DNA of 64,000 bases from Strigamia acuminata (GCA_949358305.1 OX442314.1:23553060-23617059); one strand, 5' to 3'; counted from the first letter of the stretch, positions 21,031 to 32,689 are shown. Translations and numbers: made by a program. Notes: generated by a model from the letters alone, not told the origin.

Positions 21031-21346
21031 CTAAGAATGTATAAGAGATTCAACAACGCCTTTGTTGCCTTTCCTCGCACGAAAGCGCACAATTTCACTT
21101 TGCTTAACCGGTTTAGGCTTTTGATTTTTGGTCATCAAGTCGGTCAACTGCTTGCACGTCAACTCCGTCGGCGCCTTCGGGCGAGCGAGATCCACGAACT
21201 TGGCAAAAGTAGCCATCCCCACGCAGGCCAAAAGCGTCCTTGACGATTTTATTACACGAGAAGACACATTCCATCTGCATAAAATATGTCTCCCAATCGT
21301 CGAGCGGGTTATATTTTTTGGGTGCCGCAACCAAAGGCATTTTCAA
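21031..21346 (-). pseudogene. Gag fragment of a third gypsy element, frameshifted
   Basis: Reading left from an ATG at 21,346, the frame begins MPLVAAPKKYNPLDDWETYF, a typical N-terminus of metazoan gypsy Gag. It breaks near 21,240 and continues in another frame as LLACVGMATFAKFVDLARPK and SEIVRFRARKGNKGVVESL to a stop at 21,031. A primer-site-like TTGGCGACGAGAG lies upstream on the minus strand (about 21,508-21,521), next to a possible LTR end (TGTGTTTC on plus, 21,526). No protease or RT follows. It is the 5' remnant of an element related in primer site to the intact one at 57,015-61,781. Confidence 0.7.
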
Positions 21347-21525
21347 ACGGTAAAGTTGGCAAATTCACATAAAAACTTACAGCAAAAAGTTCGGGCCTAA
21401 CGGTCAATGCGTGGTCACGAGCGCACGGTCGATGGCGAGAAAGTCATCAAAACTTGCCAAGAAGAGCACAAAAGTTCACAAAAGTTGGTGGATTCAATTA
21501 TTGTTCATCTCTCGTCGCCAAATAA

Positions 21526-22050
21526 TGTGTTTCTTGGCGTTGATGCATAATATAAAGTTGGATTTGTAGGAGATGGTCAGAAAACAGACATGTTGGCTGT
21601 GCGAAATTTACATGAGTGCGTTTAATAAAATAAGTTGTACAGAGGGCGCTGCGAAAGGCAGACGCGTCATGAAATAACAAACAAATAAGATGGAGTGTGG
21701 ACACTACAGTTTCAAGTCTTCCATTTTTTGGTCAAAAAATGGTCTTGTAAAGCACTTTCCGTCCTCGGTCGTGATCGGCGTACCACGTGGGCGATTGAGG
21801 TTTGCGGGTCTCTTGAATCTTCCTTCTGGTCAAACGAAATTTCGGTCTTTGGTTCAAAATGTCGACTGCGCCATGTAAGTGATTCGAAAGTCAGAAAAGT
21901 GACTCTACATGTCAGTTGAGTATGTCTAACTGACTTTATTCAAAAATACAAAATGGCCGAAGCCCAAAAAGGATTAAAATAACAAGGCATGATTTGGCTG
22001 GGCGGGGGGGAGGAAGGTAGCGGGTGCCACCTAGAGGCGAAGCTTAACAA
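21526..22050 (-). repeat. Possible 5' LTR remnant of the third gypsy fragment
   Basis: The segment lies between the primer-like TTGGCGACGAGAG and the 3' flank of the first receptor gene. The inner end (TGTGTTTC on plus, ending AAACACA on the sense strand) is plausible. The outer end could not be placed, so the extent is a guess. No gene is seen here. Confidence 0.3.
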
Positions 22051-22099
22051 CTGTATGTATTATTTTTTCAGTTTGCGTTCAGAATTCCATTATTTGTTA

Positions 22100-24465
22100 T
22101 TAGAATAATGTTTTGTACAATATCTCAATCGCAAACACTATTAGTGCAATTCCAATTCCCAAACACAAAGTAAAAAAAAGGCCAACAACTGCAGGCATTT
22201 CGATAGTTCCACTTACACTTCGCATACTATCGCAATAACCATTATGATCAAACGGATTAACGTCACGATAGAGTTTACTGTAAATACCGTTTTCCAAGAA
22301 AATCTGTATACTAGTTGATAAATTTGGAATCAATAGATGTTCATTAAATTATAAGTTGAACTTACTATTTATTAAAAAGCTGTTTGTATGGAAATTGCTT
22401 GTTAAATGTGAAAGACAAGGTAGATTCCATGACCACCTCATCCAAGAAACGAAATGAACAATTCTTGTCTATTACGGCTGCCAAAGCCAATTCTACCATC
22501 GCGTGTGCTATTTTTCTATTGTAAATCAAATCCATTCCTTCTTTGTTAGACTTTACCAATAACTTATCAGGATTAGTAAGGATTTTCTTGTAAGCTCTGA
22601 CATAATGATCCTCTTGAGAAACCTGAATGCCAAAATTGAAATGAAATTAATCCATACAATCTGGCATTAATTGTTTTTTTTAAAAAGCATCAAAAAAAAT
22701 ATGGCCATACCTTAAAAAATTCAACCAGAGCACTGGCTTTAAGTGTGGCTAACTCATAGTTGGATGTGTATAGAAGGTCATGAAAACTATTAAATGGTAA
22801 TTTGAATCGAGTCACGGCTAAAATCGATGTAAGATTTGAAGTGTAGCTTATAAACATAATGATGCAAAAAATATGAAAAACGATCAAACATATTCTACCA
22901 GACAGACCGTAAACTCGAACAGGAATACCTATAAAACACATCTCCATTTTAACCTAACAGTGCAATTACTTTCATCCCGGCTTAATTATTACGCGTAAAA
23001 AGTAGAATTTGTAAAGCACTTCTTGTATAATAGTAAATTATTTTAGTAATTCTAATTGCTTTTTCGAGCCAACGCTGTGCCATGTTTTTAATAAAACATA
23101 TAATTGACGAAAACACTGCAAATAAAATTGTAAATCCAATTATGCAAATCCATGAGTACGAAGAAAAAGGCTCCAAATAAAAGAAAAATCTGTCTTCTGT
23201 TCTGCCTGTGTGGTGATACATTATTTTAAACAGGATTTTAGTGACAGCTGGCGAATAACTTATGAATTCGGGCCTCTCGGTGGTCATAGTTAGTGAAAAT
23301 CCTACATCGCTCTCCTGTATTAATGTATTAATCTTTGGAAAGTGTTTTTTAAAGAATTACAAATGAAATTACATTTCTGTATACTACTCCAACTATCCCA
23401 GACGCGTACGAAGCATTTACCTTAGCTCCAAATAAATTATCGTGTGGAACAATCACGCTGGCACTTTATGCAAGAAAATATAACTTTAGTTATTTTTTAT
23501 ATTTAATGATTAAACGTGGTTAAATTACTTAAATAAAAATACGCTTTGAATAGTTTTTAACATTTCACCATGTAATCCTCCGAGAGTCCGCTGTCCGTTC
23601 TCCTCAGGAATTGTGGAAAATGGATTGAACTGGTTAGGAAACGTAGTGGCTTCAATAATTTGTGCCATGAATGGCAAACCAATAGATTTACCTCTATGGT
23701 TGAGAAACGAAGTGTTTCTTCAATGGACGAAGGCAAAGGCACAGACAAAGCTGAAAATTGTATAGCACCGTTCTTCGGATCCCAAAAACCACTCTCTTGC
23801 GCCTTTATCACGGTTCCGGTAGCCGAATACAAACGATATAAAAACCATACCTTCAAAACATAAAATTACTTGAAACGAAACGATTTCAGCATTAACTCCC
23901 ATAACTACCTCGTCATAATGTCCGACGTCCAATTGAAATAAAGCGATATTATGTGGAATAAAAAAATTATCAAAACTTTCCAACTTTTCTTCTAATATTA
24001 GCAACCAGTTACAGGGGCAATAGCTTAACTTTAATGCCTTTTCCACTATTTCAATAGCAGTATTTGGTTTGCTTATGATCAACACGGTGCCGAAATTGCT
24101 CAGTTCGTTCAGGTCAAATTCATTCACAGGTGCAACTCTGGCAGAGATCAGGTGTTGCGACAAATGTTTCGATAAATCAACTTAGAATAAAGAAAACTAA
24201 ACCTATTGAAATGTAATAAAACACAAAATATTTCCTACCAAAATCCTGATCATCCGTTAGAATTATTATTTTCGACCATTGGACATATTTTAAGAAGTTA
24301 GTAGAAAATTTTTGGATCAAATTAATTTCTATCCACGCAAATAAAGAGAGTTAGTACTTGCATTTAAATTTGTATTATCAATGGATACGTTTCCCTACCA
24401 ACATCTTTCTGAGAAAAAGCCGAAATGATGCAAGAAACAACCGCAGCATAAAATAACACCTTCAT
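22100..24465 (-). CDS. Divergent ionotropic receptor (IR) gene, copy 1; ten exons, 595 aa
   Basis: This is a predicted ligand-gated cation channel of the ionotropic glutamate receptor superfamily, chemosensory IR branch. Exons (5' to 3'): 24399-24465, 24239-24328, 23909-24180, 23692-23850, 23529-23629, 23373-23463, 22993-23314, 22711-22928, 22366-22622, 22100-22310. The lengths sum to 596 codons without a stop. There is a signal peptide at residues 1-18 (MKVLFYAAVVSCIISAFS). The first ligand-binding half includes TIEFNPFSTI...ENG and SDVGFSLTM...SYSPAV. TM1 is near 313-336, TM2 near 378-402 ending in SYTSNLTSIL (the iGluR channel motif equivalent), the second ligand half spans about 405-560, and TM3 is near 564-588. 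No large amino-terminal domain is present, as in many divergent IRs. Introns are 44-130 nt, all GT-AG. It is the first of four tandem paralogues. Confidence 0.88.
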
Positions 24466-24750
24466 CTTCAAGATTCAATAAGAACAAGAAGTTGTACTCC
24501 GTTATTATATCCTTGCTTAGTATTAATAGCAATTGACCGTAAAAAGTCGTGTTACAAGTATTTTAGTTGTTTGTTTTGACAAAACAAATGCCAAAATGTA
24601 TACAAAAATCATAACTTTTATGAGTAATACATTAAAATTTAATTTATTGTTTTTTAATTTACTAATCAACTGTTTATAAAATAATTATAATAAAGAATTT
24701 TGTAAACAATTTTATATCATTATTTTATTATTACTTATTAAAAACAGTAA

Positions 24751-25109
24751 GTGTACTCAGTGTAGCCCGGACATAACACCGCGTCCAGACAGCTGTGTCC
24801 GGACAGGGTTGATCGGTTGATAGTTTTCATTAAAATTTTTAGTGAAATAGTTACACCGTATTTGGACTGCAATTTATATCTAAAGCATATTTGGTTCGTG
24901 AATTCGATTAAATCGATAGTACAGGAAATCAATACCAACTCGGCCGAATAAAGTGCATCAAAAGCGGCCCGCATGCAGCCCATTTCCATACGCTCTCCCT
25001 CCTCCAGACATCTTAAATTTGTCCGACCAGCTGTATGAACCAGACAGTTCCTGGTCCGGACAAATTTCTGGGACCGGTCCTATGTCTGGGTTACACAGAG
25101 TACACCGTA
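24751..25109. mobile_element. Tc1/mariner-type MITE, copy A (about 360 bp)
   Basis: The inverted ends share GTGTACTCWGTGTARCCCRGACATA. The family also occurs at 30,212-30,399 and 33,119-33,440. This copy has a degenerate left tip (ACAGTAAGTG) and lies in the 5' flank of receptor copy 1, at the same relative place as the copy at 33,119 upstream of receptor copy 2, so it was probably carried along in the duplication. Confidence 0.65.
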
Positions 25110-25309
25110 TCTACAAATTTGTAAATTTGTTCATAGAACTTACGTTTGGTGGTCAGAAATGACAAAAACACAGAACAAGGAGTGAAATTGAACCAGCTTA
25201 CTCAAGCAGCAAAAAGCTATTATTTCTAGTTTATTTCAATCAAACTCGTATAATTGATAAACAATGATTTCTCCATTATTACATCACAGCGTTGAGTTTA
25301 ATCAAATTT

Positions 25310-26030
25310 AATAAAAAATTGTTAAATTAATTTCTAATTTCTGAGCAGAATTGATTGCTTCTTTAGTTTTTGTATTTATTTCTTAATTCAATTCATTAAA
25401 AATTTATGTTAGATTAATTTCTAATTTCTAAGCAGAATTGATTCCTTCTTTAGTTTTTGTATTTATTTCTTAATTCAATATATTAAAAATTTATGTTAGA
25501 TTAATTTCTAATTTCTAAGCAGAATTGATTGCTTCTTTAGTTTTTGTATTTATTTCTTAATTCAATTCATTAAAAATTTATGTTAGATTAATTTCTAAAC
25601 AGAATTGATTCCTTCTTTAGTTTTTGTATGTATTTCTTAATTCAATTTATTAAAAATTTATGTGTTAGATTAATTTCTACTTTCTAAGCAGAATTGATTA
25701 CTTCTTTAGTTTTTGTATTTATTTCTTAATTCAATATATTAAAAATGTATGTGTTAGATTAATTTCTAATTTCTAAGCAGAATTGATTCCTTCTTAATTT
25801 TTTGTATGTAGTTCTTAATTCAATTTATTAAAAATTTGTGTGTTAGATTAATTTCTAATTTCTAAGCAGAATTGATTCTGTCTTTAGTTTTTGTATTTAG
25901 TTCTTAATTCAATATATTAAAAATTTATGTTAGATTAATTTCTAATTGCTAAGCAGAATTGATTCCTTCTTTAGTTTTTGTATTTATTTCTTAATTCAAT
26001 GTATTAAAAATTTATGTTAGATTAATGTAA
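25310..26030 (+). repeat. Minisatellite, about 87-bp unit, about 8 copies
   Basis: Each unit runs through GTTAGATTAATTTCTAATTT, CTAAGCAGAATTGATTCC, TTCTTTAGTTTTTGTATTT, CTTAATTCAAT and TTAAAAATTTATG. Copies differ by a few substitutions and small deletions. Less than two copies occur at the equivalent place upstream of receptor copy 2 (33,660-33,800), so the array expanded in this duplicate. Confidence 0.92.
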
Positions 26031-27110
26031 TGTTTATCAGGAAACGATCCGCTCGGGTGAAAAATGAATTGGAGCAATGACCATTCCTTAATCCTACATG
26101 GCTATACTGTGTATTCCTATGCAAAATGTTCCTGCGGAAATGTTCGGTACGGAATGTCGGAACGACGTTCGTGGTACCTCAGAATTCAAACTGGTAGTCT
26201 CGTAATGCTTTGGTCCAAATGATTAATCCACTGGATCTTTTGGCTCTCATGGCAATCTGGGGATTGACAAGCATGGGTGGGGCCGACTCTCACGTAAATA
26301 ATGGAGACAGGGACTCTGGATTGTTGGTTTGTTGGCCTTTAATCCGTTGTCTAGGAGTAGAAGTACCTACCTATCGGGGCCACTAGGCCCACCACACCTA
26401 CAACCGTCCCGTCACACACAGAGCGCGTAGCCCGTGGGTGACGTGGTCGGTTGGCATAAGTCATTCTGCTGCGGTAAATACTTACCTCAGCCCATATAAC
26501 CGCTCATGGAGGCTGCAACAGGGTCATCTCCCTGTCACTCAGCATCACAGTGGTGAATGGGAGAAGAGCAGAATCCACTCAGGCACTGCACCAGGCCTGG
26601 GCTGATTAAGGAACCTCTCTAGCACACGTCCTCACCCTGAGCTGTCCAAACTCTCTCTCTCTCCTCATGCTCTCTCTCCCACACCACTCAGTTCCCTCCT
26701 TCCCCACTGGGTCAGTCTACCTCGCAAGAGGGGTAACCAGGGGCCAGAGACCAGTGTGTGGAGTGATGTGGGTCACCGTGGGCTGGCCACAGTGGCCAAA
26801 CGGTTACAACACGATTAATAATATTTAATATGGTTAGATCCTTTCTTGACCAATAGGTGGAGAAGGAACGCTCTGCACAGACTAGATTGGTTAGTCCCGC
26901 AGAATTTGCATAATCCACCACTTCCGGTTCCGGTTTTAATCTACATATAAATCGGCGCTCTGCCGGAAATTAACACTTTACAGCAGACAGTTTTAGCATT
27001 AGCACCACCGCTCACCTTCAGGCCGAATTTACGGATTGATCGAGGATCGGTCCACGCTGACCAGATTCACGGTACTAAGACTACTAACATACGAATATTG
27101 CGTAGAAAAG
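26031..27110. other. GC-richer unidentified segment, probably non-coding part of a mobile element
   Basis: Base composition rises sharply compared with its AT-rich neighbours. It contains CT runs (26,650-26,690), no long open frame, and a TATA-like TACATATAAAT near 26,940 followed by start-site-like sequence. No coding domain or terminal repeat could be recognised. It may be the untranslated end of a LINE or another retroelement. Confidence 0.35.
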
Positions 27111-27314
27111 CTACGCTGATAGTTTTAGGTTACAAAGCTGAGTAGACTAACATTTCAGACCTTTTTTTCTCAAAACTTTTCAGTAAGTAATAATTTTTTT
27201 AAGAAGGGTTCTAGACCAGGGGTCGGCAACCAGCGGCTCTTTCGATGCCAAAGTGCGGCTCTCCAAGATGCGGCGTCGCTAAAACGTGCGTCGCTAAAAT
27301 GAAGTACATTCATA

Positions 27315-28082
27315 CAGGGTGTCTCGCCGAACACCTACCAGGTGAATTATTTTATAATCATGTTGATTCAAGAAAACTTTTGATTATGAATTGAAGTAAA
27401 TGACATGTGACGAATTCAATGAAACATGTTAAATTCATGTAACATTGTTGCATCACTGTTTTGCAACTCCTAACTTTTAAACCAACAATGTTACGCAAAA
27501 AATGTCAATTGTAAAGTTGTAGAGAACCATCTAATTAGTCTAGAACTGTTCTTAAAAAAATTATTTCTTACTGAAAAGTTTGGAGAAAAAAAGGTTTGAA
27601 ATGTTAGTCTACTCAGCTTTATAACCTAAAACTATCATGTGGAATGTATTCCCAAAATAAATTATTTCCTTTCTTTTGTGTTTCCTCTCTTCTACTTACA
27701 AGTATGACCCAATAAAGTGTCCTAATTGAGGATTAGCTTGGTTGCCCCAATAGTTTTAGGTTAAAAGCTGAGTTACAAAGCTGAGTAGACCAATGTTTCA
27801 AACCTTTTTTTCTCAAAACTTTTCAATAAGAGATAATTTTTTTAAGAACAGTTCTAGACTAATTAGATGGTTCTCTACAACTTTGCAATTGACATTTTTT
27901 GCGTAGCATTGTTGGTTTAAAAGTTACGAGTTGCAAAACAGTGATGCAACAATGTCACATGAATTTAACATGTTTCATTGAATTCGTCACATGTCATTTA
28001 CTTCAATTCATAATCAAAAGTTTTTTTGAATTAACATGATTATGAAATAATTCATCTGGTAGGTGTTCGGCGAGACACCCTG
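27315..28082. mobile_element. 768-bp foldback element with TA target duplication, nested in the hAT-like element
   Basis: The outer ends are CAGGGTGTCTCGCCGAACAC and its inverse, flanked by TA on both sides. The arms (27,315-27,645 and about 27,755-28,082) are nearly perfect inverse copies around a short spacer of about 110 bp. TA duplication and CAGGGTG ends suggest a Tc1/mariner-related mover. A further degenerate copy of the same arm sequence flanks the hAT-like element (27,115-27,208 and 28,637-28,862), so the hAT element itself landed in an older copy of this family. Confidence 0.82.
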
Positions 28083-28146
28083 TATAATTGGAAGAATGCA
28101 TTTCACTTTAGCGGCGCCCGTTTTAGCAACGCCGTTTTTTAATCTA

Positions 28147-28245
28147 ATTAAACCTAACCTGACTTGACCTAACCTAAACAAACTAACCTAACCTGACCTG
28201 ACCTAACCTAAACAAACTAACCTAACCTGACATAAACTAACCTAG
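28147..28245 (-). repeat. Degenerate CCTAA/TTAGG-like repeat
   Basis: About 100 bases of CCTAACCTGAC, CCTAACCTAAAC and related words. On the complementary strand they read as variants of TTAGG, the ancestral arthropod telomere repeat. It lies inside a transposable element, so it is interstitial and not a chromosome end. Confidence 0.7.
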
Positions 28246-28862
28246 CTGAATCTAAGCAGCTGAAACACGGCGTCGCTAAAGTAATATATCGTACCGCCCC
28301 GTTTAAACGCCCGGGTTCAATAAAGCGCCAGCCCCGTTTTAGCGCCGGGCAGTCATCGGCGATTCAATGAATTGACGCCGGGCCCGAATAAGCGCCGGGC
28401 CCCCAAAAATTACCTTTATTTGTAAAAAAATCGATGATTTTTGCCGAAAAATTGCCATTTTTTGCAAAAAGTCGCCATTTTTTGCGAAAAATTGGCGAAT
28501 TTTCGGTTATGCGCCGGGTTCAATTTAGCGCTGGGTTTCAAATTGGCGCCGGGTGGCTCTTTAAAAACTGGGAAATTATGTAAATTTTAACTTTTGGCTC
28601 TTCTGTCTCAAAAGGTTGCCGACCCCTGTTCTAGACTAATTGAATGATGCTCTTCAACTTTCTAATTTACCTTTTTGCTCTATCTGTCATGGTTCTCGAG
28701 TTACAATATGGATGACCTTGAAGATGACCTCAAGAGGTCAAATTGGATGTCATAATTGGATTTCCCTCGACATACTACCCTCACAATTATTTTGCTGAAT
28801 CAACATCTAGAACAGTTTGGGAATTATTTACTGAGAACCAGACTTTCTGACCACCCTGTATG

Positions 28863-29500
28863 ATCTTCTTGGTTATTCACCAGCAGACCCTGATGTGCAA
28901 TATTTCACTCAGAATCTTAATTTTTTGGACGTTTCAATGGGTTTCAATGGGTTTCAATGCATTGTTCTAACAAAAATTAGAAATGACAATTGGTACAATT
29001 TTTGTAAGGATGACATTTATGTAGGTATAAACAACCCTACTGTGTCAATTTTTGATCCTTAAAAAATTTTTTTGGATGAAATTTGTGACTGGCTTTATAA
29101 TTAACTATTTGTTGTGTTCTTTATTATTTCACCACCTTACATCTTACAACCATTATTACATAAACAGACTGCTTATTTTTCAAGTAAAAGCTTATATTAA
29201 TAGCTGTTCATTTGATTTAAGAAATACAGAGTAATATTTTTTCTACTATCTAAAGTTGAATATTTATTTTAGCACGTAAATTAGAATATAAGACTTTTTA
29301 AAAGCATTCTACTCAAAATGAACGATTTAAATACAATCAGAATATACGAGGTAGCAGAGATCCGTTTTTCTTCTAAAAAGTTGCAAGACTTGCCAAGATT
29401 CTAAATATTAATTTATTTAATGACGAATTTCTCGTCTCGAATTTGCCGCCTGATGCTTACGAAGTGTTGGCAAATGTTGCAAAAATGATAGTTTGTCAAG
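28863..29500. other. AT-rich intergenic sequence, no gene seen
   Basis: Only short chance frames occur. From about 29,500 the sequence becomes similar to the 3' flanks of the other receptor copies (GTCAA-GTGG-TCAATAGGTGCC), marking the edge of the duplication unit. Confidence 0.5.
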
Positions 29501-29634
29501 TGGTCAATAGGTGCCGCTAAATGCCTCATCCCAAGATTTGTGACAACAGAATATATTCCTAACACGTGGAATAATCTAGAATTGATTATTACGTATTATT
29601 TTTTAGTTTGCTTTCAAAATTCCATTATTTGATA

Positions 29635-32189
29635 TTAGATTAATGTTTTGTATAATATCTCAATCGCAAACACTATCAGTGCAATTCCAATTCCCAAGCA
29701 CAAAGTAAAAAAAAGGCCGACAACTGCAGGCATTTTAATACTTGCAACTTCTCTTCGCACGCGGTCACAAGCGGCATTATGATCATCGTGCTTAACGACA
29801 CGATAGAGTTTACGGTAAACGCCGTTTTCCAAAAAGATTTGTAGGCTAGTTGATAAATTTTAAATCAATTTGATTTCATTGAATTAAAAGTTATACCTGT
29901 AACTTACTATTTATTAAAAAGCTGTTTGTATGGGAATTGCTTGTTGTATCCAAAACAAAAGTCTGATTGCATAACCACCTCATCCAAGAATCGAAATGAA
30001 CAGTTATTTTCGACTTCGACTTCCACAGACACTACTTCCATTAAATATGCTATTTGACGATTGTAGACCAATTCCTTTCCTTTTTGATTAGACTTTACCA
30101 AAAACTTCTCAGGATTACTACTGATTTTCTTGTATGCTCTGGCATACAGATCCTCTTTAGAAGCCTGCATGCAAAAATTCAAATGAAATTAATCCATACA
30201 ATCTGGCATTACAGTGTAAGCTGTGTAGTCTGGACACCTCCCGACCGGACAAGCTCTGTGGTCCGGACAGGTTTTGAGGTCCTAAATTGGTCCCGCCTAT
30301 ACCCAGCCATGCTAAATTCCCTTTTCCCATCTGGACAGCCCCTTAGTCCGGACAACTTTCTGGGTCCCGTCCTATGTCCGGGCTACACAGCCTACACTGT
30401 AATTGATTTTTAAAAAAAAGCATTAAAGAAAATATGGCTAAACCTTCAATAACTGAACTATACTAGTGTCTTTAAGTGTGGCTAAGTCATAGTTGGATTC
30501 GTAAAGGAATTCACGAAAACTATTAAATGGTAATTTAAGTCGAGTCACGGCTAAAATCGATGTAAGATTTGAACTGTAGCTTATAAACATAATGATGCAA
30601 AAAATATGAAATACGACCAAACATATTCTACCAGATAGACCGTAAACTCGAACTGGAATACCTATAAAACACATCTCCATTTTAAACTAACAGTGCGATT
30701 ACTTTCATGCCTACTTAATTTTTACCCGTGTAAAGTACCATTTGTAAAGCACGTCTTGTATAATAGTAAATTATTTGAGCAATTCTAATTGCTTTTTGGG
30801 GCCAACGTTGTTCCTTGTTTTTGATAAAACAAATAATTGATAAAAACGATGCAAATAAAATTGTAAAAGCCATTATGCAAATCCATGAGTACGTGGAAAA
30901 AGGTTCTAAATAAAAGAAAAATCTTTTTTCTGTTTTGCCTTTATGGTGATATATTAATTTATAATGGAGTTTGGCAACAGCTGGCGAAAAGGCTACGAAT
31001 TCGTTCCTCTCGTTTGTCTGCACCATTGAAATTCCCACATCGCTCTCCTGTATTAATGTATTAATCTTTTGAAAAAGTCTTTTGAAGAATTACAAATGAA
31101 ATTACATTTCTGTATACTGTTCCAAGTATCCCAGACGCGGACGAAGCATTTATCTTAGCTCCAAATAAACCATCTTTTGGTACAATCACGGTAGCACTTT
31201 ACGCAAGAAAACATAACTTAGATTTTTATGTTTAATGATTACAACTGTTAAAATTACTTGAATGAAATTTGGCTCCGAATAGTTTTCAATATTTCACCAT
31301 GAAATCCTCCGATAGTCCGCTGTTCGTTCTCCTCACCAATTGTGAAAAATGGATGGAACTAGTTAAGAAACGTAGTGACTTCAATCATTTGTGCATGGCA
31401 AACCAATATATTTACCGGTATGGTTGCAAAACGAAGTGTTTCTCCAATGTACGAAGGTAAAGGCACAGGCAAACGTGATAACTTTAATGCACCGTTCTTC
31501 GGATCCCAAAAGCCACTTTCTTGCGCCTTTATCACCCTTCCGTGAGCCGTATACAAACGAAATAAAAGCCATTCCTTGAATACATAAAATTACTTGAAAC
31601 GAAACGATTTGATCATTAACTCCCATAACTACCTCGTGTGAATGCCCGACATGCAATAAAAATAAAGCGATATTATGTGGTATAAAAAAATTTCCATAAT
31701 TTTCTAACTTTTCTTCTAATATTAGTAACCAATTACAGGGGCAATGGCTTAACTTTAAGGCCTTTTCCACCATTTCAATAGCAGTATTTGGTTTGCTTAT
31801 GATCAACACAGTGCCGAAATTGTTCAGTTCGTTCAGCTCAAATTCATTCACGGATCCAACTTTGGCAGAAATCAGGTGTTGCGACAAATGTTTCGATAAA
31901 TCAGCTTGAAGAAAACAAAATTAAAACTTCTGAAATGTAATAAAACACAAAATATTTCCTACCAAAATCCTGACCATCCGTTAGAATTATTATTTTCGAC
32001 CATTGGACATATTTTAAGAAATTAGTTGAAAATTTTTGGATCAAATTAATTTCTATCTGCGCAAATAAAACGAATTAGTACTTGCATTGAAATTTGTATT
32101 ATCAATGGATACGTTTCCATACCAACATCTTCCTTAGAAAAAACCGAAATTATGCAAGAAACAACCGCAGCATAAAATAACACTTTCAT
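29635..32189 (-). CDS. Divergent ionotropic receptor (IR) gene, copy 2; ten exons, 595 aa
   Basis: This is a paralogue of copy 1 with exactly the same ten exon lengths (67, 90, 272, 159, 101, 91, 322, 218, 257, 211 nt). Exons: 32123-32189, 31963-32052, 31633-31904, 31416-31574, 31258-31358, 31106-31196, 30726-31047, 30444-30661, 29908-30164, 29635-29845. The frame is open throughout. The ligand-binding motif across intron 4 reads TIP|FHPFFTI; TM1 contains YSWICIMAFTILFASF, TM2 contains SYSSNLTSILAVT, and TM3 is GLFFTLCLGIGIALIVF. The intron between exons 8 and 9 is enlarged by a 188-bp MITE. Role: predicted membrane chemoreceptor channel. Protein differences from copy 1 cluster in the N-terminal half and the S2 region. 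Confidence 0.87.
30212..30399. mobile_element. Tc1/mariner-type MITE, copy B, in an IR intron (188 bp, TA duplication)
   Basis: The ends CAGTGTAAGCTGTGTAG and CTACACAGCCTACACTG are inverse. TA flanks both sides (30,210-30,211 and 30,400-30,401). The same intron of receptor copy 1 reads GGCATTAATTG with no insert, which is the exact pre-insertion site. It lies in the intron between exons 8 and 9 of copy 2. Confidence 0.92.
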
Positions 32190-32268
32190 CTTCAAGATTC
32201 AATAAGAACAAAGAAGTGGTACAGGAATATATTATTATGTCCTTGCTTAGCTATAGTATTAATAGTAA

Positions 32269-32689
32269 AGGGTGTCCCAAAAATAACGCAAGATTTGAAT
32301 TAACCGCCATTTGTGCAGTAAATTGTTGGCAACCCTGAAACAACAACGATTTGACAGCTGAAAGTTTAGGGTTTTATCTACCGAAATTGGATTATATTGA
32401 TGTGGCCAATATGTGGTTTCAACAAGACGGTGCAAGAAAAAAGGGCCAATTCTGATCACAAAAACCGGTGATGTCTCATGCAGTAATTGAATTGTTTCCA
32501 TGGTTGTATGGCAAGATGGCATGTGGCACGTCTTGTTGAAACCACATATTGATCACATCAATATAATCCAATTTCGGCTGATAAAACCCTAAACTTTCAG
32601 CTGTCAAATCGTTGTTGTTTCAGGGTCGCCAACAATTTACTGCACAAATGGCGGCTAATTCAAATCTTGCGTTATTTTTGGGACACCCT
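32269..32689. mobile_element. Mariner-derived foldback element with transposase remnant
   Basis: The inverted arms start AGGGTGTCCCAAAAATAACG on the left and the inverse on the right; each arm is about 150 bp. Both arms carry part of a mariner transposase (a frame reading MWFQQD), and the centre continues on the minus strand with CHTTMETIQLLHE, matching the D34D-type mariner catalytic region. Upstream of receptor copy 1 the equivalent sequence lacks this element. The frames are broken, so it is non-autonomous. Confidence 0.78.

Larger units (their letters stand above)
27217..28628. mobile_element. Non-autonomous hAT-like element with 8-bp target duplication
   Basis: The left end CAGGGGTCGGCAACC and the right end GGTTGCCGACCCCTG are exact inverses. 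The flanks are TTCTAGAC on both sides (27,209-27,216 and 28,629-28,636). An 8-bp duplication with CAGGGG-type ends is characteristic of hAT transposons. There is no transposase frame. Inside are a second foldback element (27,315-28,082), a CCTAA-rich stretch and a region rich in AGCGCCGGG motifs (28,320-28,560). Confidence 0.9.

Noticed and set aside
23557-23691. Apparent frameshift inside the first ligand-binding half of IR copies 1 and 2
   Set aside because: A GT-AG intron (for example 23,630-23,691) with acceptor TAACCAG restores the frame in all four copies, so the genes are spliced and not broken.
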